In this document: positions 38,084 to 45,939 of the stretch, piece by piece
Layout: each line of letters opens with the position of its first letter
How positions within the stretch are numbered: position 1 is the first letter of the stretch
DNA from: Puteibacter caeruleilacunae
GTDB taxonomy: Bacteria > Bacteroidota > Bacteroidia > Bacteroidales > Prolixibacteraceae
Assembly (NCBI GenBank): GCA_005217565.1
Contig: SJCO01000009.1
Coordinates: 124,001 to 188,000 of the forward strand
Length of the DNA: 64,000 bases
Reading direction: 5' to 3'
Translations under genes and position numbers: made by a program
Notes under the pieces: model-generated
Seen by the model: only the letters and a program-made list of their open reading frames with translations
What the model was told of the DNA's origin: nothing
Databases searched by the model: none

Positions 38084-39100
38084 ATGACAGAAGTATATAA
38101 GGCAGTTGATCCTACATTAGTGCCTAAAAAAACATTACGTTCAGGCGACCAGATTCCTGCAGTAGGACTAGGAACATTTGGTTCTGACAGATTTACTCAT
38201 GAAGAAGTAGCTGAGGCTGTAAAAGAAGCAATCCGTTTAGGATATCGTCACATTGATTGTGCTGCGGTATACATGAACGAGAAGCACATTGGGAAAGCAA
38301 TTGCTGAGGTTATTGCAGAAGGAACCGTAACTCGCGAAGAGCTTTGGATCACAGGAAAAGTATGGAATGATCGCCACACAGAGGTTGTAAAAGCCTGTCA
38401 GGAAACTTTAGATGATCTTCAACTTGATTATCTTGACCTCTATCTTGTTCACTGGCCATTCCCAAATTATCATGCACCTGGTTGTGATGGTGATTCAAGA
38501 AATCCTGATTCAAAACCATTTAGCATTGAAGAGTTCATGTCAACCTGGAAGCAAATGGAGTCATTAGTAGAAGCAGGAAAAGTTAGAAATATCGGTACCT
38601 CAAACATGACTGTTGCTAAATTTGAGAAGGTTCTTCCTTTAATGAACGTTCTTCCTGCAGTTAATGAAATGGAGCTTCACCCTTGTTTCCAACAACCTGC
38701 ATTATTCGACTATGCAGTTTCTAAAGGTATTCAACCAATCGGATTCTGCCCTATCGGATCTCCTACTCGTCCTGATCGTGACAAAACAGAAACTGATGCC
38801 GTAGATATTGAACACCCTGCAGTTGTGAAGGTTGCAAAACGCCTTGGTGTACACCCAGCGGTTGTTTGTATCAAATGGGCAGTACAACGAGGACAAATCC
38901 CTATTCCTTTTTCTGTTCGTCCTAACGAATATTTAAGCAACCTGGAATCTTCTTTCAAAGATCCTATTACTCCAGAAGAAATGGAAGAACTAGCAACAGC
39001 TGATTGTAACTCTCGATTAATCAAAGGACAGGTATTCCTTTGGGAAGGAGCTAACAGCTGGGAAGATCTTTGGGATTTAGATGGAAACATTGCCCAGTAA
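38084..39100 (+). CDS. Aldo/keto reductase
   Basis: A 338-residue AKR with the full catalytic tetrad: Asp58 and Tyr63 (HIDCAAVYMNE), Lys92 (WITGKVWN), His123 (YLVHWPF). Barrel start PAVGLGTFG and cofactor-site end IPIPFSVRPNEYLSN are typical; the NADP-binding region differs a little from the usual K-S/R pattern. It would oxidise or reduce a sugar carbonyl. As the last gene of the fuc operon (21 bp after the previous stop) it probably acts on L-fucose, L-fuconate-pathway aldehydes, or lactaldehyde. No exact role can be assigned. Confidence 0.88.
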   Translation: MTEVYKAVDPTLVPKKTLRSGDQIPAVGLGTFGSDRFTHEEVAEAVKEAIRLGYRHIDCAAVYMNEKHIGKAIAEVIAEGTVTREELWITGKVWNDRHTEVVKACQETLDDLQLDYLDLYLVHWPFPNYHAPGCDGDSRNPDSKPFSIEEFMSTWKQMESLVEAGKVRNIGTSNMTVAKFEKVLPLMNVLPAVNEMELHPCFQQPALFDYAVSKGIQPIGFCPIGSPTRPDRDKTETDAVDIEHPAVVKVAKRLGVHPAVVCIKWAVQRGQIPIPFSVRPNEYLSNLESSFKDPITPEEMEELATADCNSRLIKGQVFLWEGANSWEDLWDLDGNIAQ

Positions 39101-39123
39101 TCTTAGATCAATATATCAAATTC

Positions 39124-39163
39124 AAGAAGCTATATCGGAGCAATCCATATAGCTTCTTTTTTT
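39124..39163 (+). terminator. Strong Rho-independent terminator of the fucose operon
   Basis: AAGAAGCTATAT (39124-39135) and ATATAGCTTCTT (39147-39158) are a perfect 12-bp stem with an 11-nt loop, followed by a T-tract to 39163. It lies 24 bp after the aldo/keto reductase stop. Confidence 0.92.
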
Positions 39164-39855
39164 ATATTCATACCACAATCATAGAAGCAAAACTAATCCT
39201 ATTTCTTTTATCTTGATCCGCAGTTGCTGGCTGTAGTTTACCACAAGTTCGACAATTAATTTCAACACTGCTCCCCTGTCTCTTCTATCCAGGAGTTATA
39301 CCACCACTCTACTTCATGCTTTACTCTTTTGGGTATACCAATAAATGAACAATGCAATGTCAACAGTCTACTATTTTTATCGATAATATTAAAGGCTACT
39401 ATCTAAACTACAGGGAACACAAATAGGATGAATGACACTATCAACATAGAATCAATTCTCGATTATCTATAGTTACAAGACATACAAACAACAAATTTCA
39501 CCCAGAATTATTAAGCAACCACAGATAATATCCTCAATCTAATAATAGAGATGTATCACCCAATACCATCAATGTAACATGGGTGAAAACACTATACTCA
39601 AAGGCTAAAATACTGCACAATTTTACACCTTTTTCCCACACCCATAAAACCATAACAGACAGCATCTTACACACTCTCGCCATCCATCTAAAAGGAGTGA
39701 TACTTATTCTATTACCTATCATGCACAATCTTAGATACGAATATCTAATTTGCATCAACAGTTTCTGTCATTACAATCAGTTTTCTCTTGTAGAGAAATC
39801 GAAAAAACACAATGATAACACTAGGATATATGTTAAAACAATAAATCATACAAAC
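39164..39855. other. Intergenic leader of the plus-strand enzyme operon
   Basis: About 690 bp with no supported gene. The reading frame of the next gene is open upstream to 39583, but those 91 codons show no domain and precede the signal peptide. The promoter for the GH141-like to sulfatase operon must lie here; I saw no repeat comparable with the 11-bp array upstream of ROK. Confidence 0.5.
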
Positions 39856-42105
39856 ATGAAACTTTTAAATGCAGCAGTAATAATTCTGTGGTTTGCATGC
39901 ATGAATGCAGCAAGTGCCAAAGAATTTTATGTCTCACCAAAAGGTAACGACAGTAATCCAGGAACACTGGAGCAGCCATTTCGTACCCTCGAGAAGGCAA
40001 AACGAACCATCCAGTCATTGGTGAGAAAACAATTAAATGATGATATTATCATCAATTTAAGAGGTGGACGCTATCAACTTGATAAGACATTAGTTTTAGG
40101 ATTAGCACAAACGCCACAAAACGGACACTCCGTTACATGGCAAGCCTATAACAACGAAGAACCTATTATCTCTTCAGGAAAGCCTGTTAAGAATTGGAAA
40201 AAAGTTTCCACTTATCCAAAAGGAACTCCGAATGTTGCAAAAGAGAACATTTGGGTAGCGGATATTCCTAAAGGAATTAAGAACTTTCGTACTCTTTTTG
40301 ATGGTAACAAGCGATTAATTCGAGCTAAAAGTGCCAAATTTCAAATGCCTCGCAATAATGATATTCGTAGGGCTGACAGTCAGAATACCTATTATAACAA
40401 AGATCGAATTCACCTAAGAATGCTACCATTCGATGATCAAATCAAAGACTGGGATAATCTAAGTGATATTGAATTGTTCTTTAATCCTGTTCCTTGGAAT
40501 ATGAATTTCATTCAGTTGGAATCAGTAGATATGGAAAATAAAATGGCATATCTTGCATTTGAAGCAAATGCCCTTCCTTTTTCTAGTGGAAAGCACCGAT
40601 TTGCGTGGATTGAGAATGTTATCGATTATTTAGATGAACCAGGAGAATGGTGTGTAAATACCAAAACAAGAAAGATCTATTACTGGCCTGAAAATGGATC
40701 TCCTTCCCGCGACATCCTTGCTCCTCAACTAATGGAATTGGTAAAGGTTGAAGGAGATGTAAGATACGATCTTCCAACTGACATTCCTGCGAAGAATTTT
40801 CATTTTAAGGGCTTAACTTTCACGCATGGAGATCGCACGGTATGGTATAAGAACAGAAAAGGATGGGGAATCCAACACGACTGGGATACCTTCGATTATG
40901 GAAATGCTTTACTAAGATTCCGTGGCGCAGAGGATTGTTCTGTTGAGGGATGTCATTTTACAAACAGCGGTGGTAGTGCCATGAGACTGGACCTTCATGC
41001 TCAACGAATTAAAATTGAAGATAACTATATAGAGCATGTTGGCCATATGGGAATTCTTCTTGCAGGTTACGGTCCTGGAACGAAAGATGTCAATAAAAAC
41101 AATACAATAAAGAATAACATCATCCATCATTGTGGTGAGATTGTATGGCATGGACATGCAGTTTTTGCTTGGCAAAGTGGAGAAAATCTCATTAGTCATA
41201 ACTACATCCATGATGTACCACGTAAAGCAATTGGTTTATGTGGAGTGCGATGCCAGATTTTAATGAAGTCTGAATGCAATTTTGATGAAGCTTCCAAGAC
41301 AATTCGCTGGCATGAAATTGAAAATACAATTGACAGTAGCAAGACTATTATCCAACGTTATGCTCCTTATCTACATGCTCGTAACAACACCATTGAATTT
41401 AATCGCGTTGAACGTACAATGCTAAAACTAAGTGATGGATCAAGTATAAATGTTTCAGGTGCGGGTCTGGGTAATAAAGTTCAGAATAACTACCTATACG
41501 ATATTCCTTATGTTGGTATCCGAACCGATGACTGGCAAGACGGGACAATCATTCGTAACAACATTGTTCACAATGCTCGTAAAATTGGTATCATCCATAA
41601 AGGGATAAACACTATTGAGAACAATATCCTAATAAACTGTGGTAAAGGAATTCATTTCAGAGCGTATCCTCAACAATATTTCGAACCAGAATCTGACATC
41701 CGCTATAATATCTTTTACAGTACCTCAGACAAATATATTCCTAACACACTATTCAAATGGGGAAAGATGTTTCTTCACAAAGAAGGAACAAAAACAATCC
41801 CATATGAATACAACATGGATTATAACTGCTATTACTGGCCAAAAGCTGAGGCTGATTTAGCGGAGAAAAGAGCCAATGGTATCGAGGCACATGCAGTAAT
41901 CATGGATCCAAAATTTAAGAACCTTGAAAAATTTGACTATCAAATTACCAACAAAAAGCTAATCAAGGCAATTGGATTTAAACCATTCGATGTTACCATT
42001 GATAATTTCGGGGTACAGAGTCGCTATCCAGCAAAATATCTCAATCTAGATAAAAAAGTCCCTAAAGAATCCATTGAGCAAGAGGAATATAGCATTCCGA
42101 AATAA
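39856..42105 (+). CDS. GH141-like right-handed parallel beta-helix enzyme
   Basis: A 749-residue exported enzyme from the ATG at 39856, chosen because it opens the signal peptide MKLLNAAVIILWFACMNAASA. After it comes the family entry EFYVSPKGNDSNPGTLEQPF and a long beta-helix with many short N-N-I/V repeats (NNIIHH, NNTIEFN, NNIVHN). It is closely similar to the protein at 53901-56249 throughout, including FAWQSGENLISHNYIHDVPRK and WENTIDSS-type segments. GH141 includes alpha-L-fucosidases and a xylanase; a fucosidase role fits the context but the catalytic residues are not identified here. First gene of the plus-strand enzyme operon. Confidence 0.72.
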   Translation: MKLLNAAVIILWFACMNAASAKEFYVSPKGNDSNPGTLEQPFRTLEKAKRTIQSLVRKQLNDDIIINLRGGRYQLDKTLVLGLAQTPQNGHSVTWQAYNNEEPIISSGKPVKNWKKVSTYPKGTPNVAKENIWVADIPKGIKNFRTLFDGNKRLIRAKSAKFQMPRNNDIRRADSQNTYYNKDRIHLRMLPFDDQIKDWDNLSDIELFFNPVPWNMNFIQLESVDMENKMAYLAFEANALPFSSGKHRFAWIENVIDYLDEPGEWCVNTKTRKIYYWPENGSPSRDILAPQLMELVKVEGDVRYDLPTDIPAKNFHFKGLTFTHGDRTVWYKNRKGWGIQHDWDTFDYGNALLRFRGAEDCSVEGCHFTNSGGSAMRLDLHAQRIKIEDNYIEHVGHMGILLAGYGPGTKDVNKNNTIKNNIIHHCGEIVWHGHAVFAWQSGENLISHNYIHDVPRKAIGLCGVRCQILMKSECNFDEASKTIRWHEIENTIDSSKTIIQRYAPYLHARNNTIEFNRVERTMLKLSDGSSINVSGAGLGNKVQNNYLYDIPYVGIRTDDWQDGTIIRNNIVHNARKIGIIHKGINTIENNILINCGKGIHFRAYPQQYFEPESDIRYNIFYSTSDKYIPNTLFKWGKMFLHKEGTKTIPYEYNMDYNCYYWPKAEADLAEKRANGIEAHAVIMDPKFKNLEKFDYQITNKKLIKAIGFKPFDVTIDNFGVQSRYPAKYLNLDKKVPKESIEQEEYSIPK

Positions 42106-42119
42106 ACGGAATCAATGCT

Positions 42120-42157
42120 TGTTTGTCCGCCTTATGATCATCTTAGGCGGGCAAACA
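42120..42157. repeat. Strong hairpin between beta-helix genes
   Basis: TGTTTGTCCGCCT and AGGCGGGCAAACA pair over 13 positions with one G-U, around a 12-nt loop. No T-tract follows, so it is more likely an RNA-processing or mRNA-stabilising hairpin than a terminator. Confidence 0.6.
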
Positions 42158-42196
42158 CCCTAACTTATTATACATGTTTTAATTAATTCTTTCTGT

Positions 42197-44347
42197 ATGA
42201 CTAAATTCTTAAAATATAACTATCTCCTTTGGATGCTAATTATACTTAGCTCCAACACCCACGCCAAAGAATACTATGTATCCCACAAAGGTTCTGATAA
42301 AAATACAGGCTCAATAGATCAACCGCTTCGTACTATAAACGAGGCTTCAAAACGCATGAAGTCTGGCGACACATGTTATATCAGGGAAGGCCGTTATCAT
42401 GAAGCTGTTGTGCTTTCGAATGTCAAAGGGAGTAATTCAAATCCGTTAACTTTCATGGCATACAATAACGAACAAGTAACACTCGATGGGACCCTACCAA
42501 TACAGTCGAACTGGAAAAAGCATAAAGGACATATATATAAGACAACATTCAAAGATGATATCTGGCAGTTATTTGTTGATCAAAAAAGTATGTGTTCTGC
42601 TCGTTGGCCTAATGGAAATTGGGATGATGGCTCAGTATGGGATAAAGAAAAATCAATGAACTGGCCTGAAAATGGAAAGCTAGGTCATTACTATAATGAA
42701 AACCTCAAACAGCACGACTTCAGTCTTAAAGGTGCAGTACTAATTGTCAATTCAGGTTCTTTTCATACCTATAAAACGCTTGTAACTGCCCACCAACCAG
42801 GAACTAATAACTTCGAATACGATCGAACAAATGTAAAATCTCATTTTAGCTTTAAAGATAAGGTAAATAAACATGGTTATTTCTTCGAAGGAAAAAAGGA
42901 ACTAATTGACGTAGCTGGAGAATGGTGCTATTCGAGTAAGGAAAAAACCATCTACTTTTGGCCCCCAAATAATCAAGATCCAAACCAACTGAGTATCTCG
43001 GGTAAAAACCAATCTTATGCTTTTATAGGCAAAGAATCTAGTCATATTCGATTGATCGGACTCAATTTCTTCGCAACAACAGTACATTTTAAAGACTGTA
43101 CTCATATACAAATTGAAGATTGTAATTTTCTTTATCCAAGCTATTCAAAAAGAGTACTTCAGAATCTGCAACCGATCGAAGTAACTCGTTTGAAAGTTAA
43201 AAACGAATTTACTCCTGCCCACCACATTATTCGAAATTGCAAATTTGAATATATGGATGGCCCTGCCTTAGAGCTAAATGGATTGGGAAATTTGGTGGAA
43301 AACTGCTACATCCATCATGTTGATTATAGTTGCACTTATTCAGGAGGATATACCATGAACATGGTTAATGCAGCTGAATTAGTATTCAGAAGAAACACAA
43401 TTCACACTACTGGAGCATCAGAGACATTTAAAGCTGGTGTTCGCAACCTAATTGAACTGAACAATATCTCACAGACCGGTTATATGCAGAATGATGGATC
43501 TATTATACAGGTTAGTGTGAAACAACAAGACAGGTCAATAACTCGTTATAACTGGGTACACAATACAGTAAAACAAGGACTGCGATTTGATAACTCAAAT
43601 CGACCAAATTCACCTTGGGGTGAAAATGGTACAATGCATCACAATGTTGCATGGAAAACCGATAGGATATTCTTCAAAGGTGATAAGCACTTTATATTTA
43701 ACAATCTAAGTTTCGATAGTAAGCAAAATGACTTAATCATATCATCGAATAAGGCAATTAATGGATTTAACTATAAAACCATTACCAGAAACAATATCTG
43801 TAATAAGCTTTCTGGCCATCGAACAAAACCAGGAAAAGATTATCCTGTGCCTGGTAGTGTTGATCATAATTGGGCAGGTAATTTTACACAACAAGATATT
43901 CGTTCTCAACTACGAGATCCTGACAATCTGGATTTTCGTCCCCAAAAGGATTCCAGACTAATTGATCAAGGAGAATTTATAGATGGAAAATCGTTCCCAA
44001 TTACTGGTTCTAAGCCAGACATTGGCCCTTATGAATATGGCGACAACAATTACTGGATTCCTGGATTTCAATCAGAAATTGCCTCAACACCAATCCCATT
44101 AATGGGAACTAACACTGCTAAGAAAGATGCTGACCTGATGTGGCTTTCAGCTTATCAAGCGAACAGTTTCATTGTCTATTTTGGTAGTTCAAAAGACAAT
44201 CTTAAAAAGGTTTCTCAGCAAAAAAATAACATTTACAATCCGGGTGATTTAGAAGCAGGCAAAACCTATTTCTGGAGAATTGACTGTGTTGTTGATGATA
44301 GCATTCGCCAAGGAGATGTTTGGCACTTCACTGTAAAACAAAACTAG
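42197..44347 (+). CDS. Exported right-handed beta-helix protein, probable polysaccharide-active enzyme
   Basis: A 716-residue protein with a signal peptide ending near Ala23 (SSNTHAKEYYVSHKG). The opening KEYYVSHKGSDKNTGSIDQP and the later beta-helix repeats (about 250-560) are as in pectate-lyase-like folds. It is only distantly similar to the GH141-like neighbours: shorter and with different core motifs. The C-terminal ~90 residues form a FnIII-like domain (NSFIVYFGSSKDNLKKVS, TYFWRID). It could be a glycosidase or a lyase; I cannot name a family. It ends 2 bp before the sulfatase start, implying translational coupling. Confidence 0.7.
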   Translation: MTKFLKYNYLLWMLIILSSNTHAKEYYVSHKGSDKNTGSIDQPLRTINEASKRMKSGDTCYIREGRYHEAVVLSNVKGSNSNPLTFMAYNNEQVTLDGTLPIQSNWKKHKGHIYKTTFKDDIWQLFVDQKSMCSARWPNGNWDDGSVWDKEKSMNWPENGKLGHYYNENLKQHDFSLKGAVLIVNSGSFHTYKTLVTAHQPGTNNFEYDRTNVKSHFSFKDKVNKHGYFFEGKKELIDVAGEWCYSSKEKTIYFWPPNNQDPNQLSISGKNQSYAFIGKESSHIRLIGLNFFATTVHFKDCTHIQIEDCNFLYPSYSKRVLQNLQPIEVTRLKVKNEFTPAHHIIRNCKFEYMDGPALELNGLGNLVENCYIHHVDYSCTYSGGYTMNMVNAAELVFRRNTIHTTGASETFKAGVRNLIELNNISQTGYMQNDGSIIQVSVKQQDRSITRYNWVHNTVKQGLRFDNSNRPNSPWGENGTMHHNVAWKTDRIFFKGDKHFIFNNLSFDSKQNDLIISSNKAINGFNYKTITRNNICNKLSGHRTKPGKDYPVPGSVDHNWAGNFTQQDIRSQLRDPDNLDFRPQKDSRLIDQGEFIDGKSFPITGSKPDIGPYEYGDNNYWIPGFQSEIASTPIPLMGTNTAKKDADLMWLSAYQANSFIVYFGSSKDNLKKVSQQKNNIYNPGDLEAGKTYFWRIDCVVDDSIRQGDVWHFTVKQN

Positions 44348-44349
44348 AT

Positions 44350-45924
44350 ATGCATAATCAAATAGTCAGATCAATGGTATGCGTTGGAATAGGTTCATTA
44401 TCTATTCTAAGCAATTCAAATGTATCAGCACAAGAAAAATCGAACAAACCCAATATAGTATGGATCATGAGTGATGACCATACTGCAAACACCATCAGTA
44501 GCTACAAGATGAGATTTGCCGAGGTCCTAAAAACACCAAATATCGACCGTCTGGCTAATGAAGGTGCCCTACTCAATAATTGTTTTGTAACCAATTCGAT
44601 ATGCACACCTAGTCGTGCGACAATCATGACTGGACAATATGGTCATAAAACAGGAGTTCACACCCTATGGGATGATCTTGATCCTAAACAGGAAACTGTT
44701 GCCACTCTACTTCAAAAAAATGGTTATGTAACAGCCATCATTGGGAAATGGCATCTACATACTCAACCTCAGGGTTTTGATTATTATAGCGTACTTCCTG
44801 GGCAAGGACTCTATTTTGATCCTGTTTTTAAGGAAAGTGATACTACTTGGACAACAGGTAAAAAAGGACGCAAGTATACTGGATATGTAACAGATGTTAT
44901 TACCGACCTTTCATTAAAATGGATGAAAGGAAGAGATTCAGAAGAACCATTCTTCTTAATGTTGCATCACAAGGCTCCGCATGGACTTTGGGAATATGCC
45001 CCACGACACAAACATCTTTTTGAAAATATAGAGATTCCTGAACCTGAAAGTTTGTATGAAGACAAGAGTCATCGTTCTGATGGATCTAAATTCTTTGGTC
45101 GTGACATGTTAAACTTGTCACAACGGATGCATGATGGGAAAAGAGATATTGAGTATCCAACAGGAAAACTTGACATTTCAGGGATGAATGATAAACAAAG
45201 AATTCATGCAGCTTACCAAAAATATCTGAAGGATTATTTAAGAGTTGTCTCCGCAATAGATGAAAATGTTGGTCGCGTGCTCAATTATCTTGATGAATCA
45301 GGACTAAGCGAGAATACAATCGTAGTATACACATCCGATCAAGGTATGTTTTTGGGAGAACATAGCTATTACGATAAAAGATGGATTTATGATGAATCTC
45401 TTAAAATGCCTTTCCTTATTCGCAATCCAAAGGAAATAAAAGCAGGAACACAATGTGAGGATATTATTACAAATCTTGATTTTGCCGAGTTAATACTTGA
45501 TTATGCAGGAATAGATTCACCAAGCGAAATGCAAGGACGAAGCTTTAGAGCAAATTTATGTGGAAAGACACCTGAAGAATGGCCTCAAAGTATGTATTAT
45601 CATTATTGGATGCATTTCCAACCGTCAGGAGTACCGGCTCATCTGGGGGTTAGGACAAAAAATCATAAACTGATCTTTTATTATGGTGAAGGACTCGGAT
45701 TAAATGGAACGACAAGTGATTGGAAAACACCTGTAGGATGGGAACTATATGATCTTAAAGCGGATCCTTTGGAATTAAACAATCTATACAATAATCCTTC
45801 TTATCAATCAATAATCGTGGAGCTAAAACAGGAGCTCATCAAACTTCAAAAGAAATATCAATTGGATTTAAATAAATATCCTGCCCTTCAATCAGCCTTA
45901 AACACTAATCTAAATATTAACTAA
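44350..45924 (+). CDS. S1 family sulfatase, S1_11-like
   Basis: A 524-residue sulfatase from the ATG at 44350; the longer start at 44320 overlaps the previous gene and lacks a signal. The signal peptide is MHNQIVRSMVCVGIGSLSILSNSNVSA. The formylglycine motif is C-T-P-S-R at Cys85, metal motifs WIMSDDH and YTSDQGMFLGEH. The run SDQGMFLGEHSYYDKR then YDESLKMPFLIR is characteristic of the branch that includes N-acetylglucosamine-6-sulfatases and related exo-sulfatases, but in this PUL a fucose or galactose sulfate is equally possible. 15 bp upstream of the double GH29. Confidence 0.9.
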   Translation: MHNQIVRSMVCVGIGSLSILSNSNVSAQEKSNKPNIVWIMSDDHTANTISSYKMRFAEVLKTPNIDRLANEGALLNNCFVTNSICTPSRATIMTGQYGHKTGVHTLWDDLDPKQETVATLLQKNGYVTAIIGKWHLHTQPQGFDYYSVLPGQGLYFDPVFKESDTTWTTGKKGRKYTGYVTDVITDLSLKWMKGRDSEEPFFLMLHHKAPHGLWEYAPRHKHLFENIEIPEPESLYEDKSHRSDGSKFFGRDMLNLSQRMHDGKRDIEYPTGKLDISGMNDKQRIHAAYQKYLKDYLRVVSAIDENVGRVLNYLDESGLSENTIVVYTSDQGMFLGEHSYYDKRWIYDESLKMPFLIRNPKEIKAGTQCEDIITNLDFAELILDYAGIDSPSEMQGRSFRANLCGKTPEEWPQSMYYHYWMHFQPSGVPAHLGVRTKNHKLIFYYGEGLGLNGTTSDWKTPVGWELYDLKADPLELNNLYNNPSYQSIIVELKQELIKLQKKYQLDLNKYPALQSALNTNLNIN

Positions 45925-45939
45925 TAAATATCTTAATTC

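Noticed and set aside
39583-39855. Upstream extension of the GH141-like enzyme by 91 residues
   Set aside because: The extension has no domain and would bury the signal peptide that begins at 39856.
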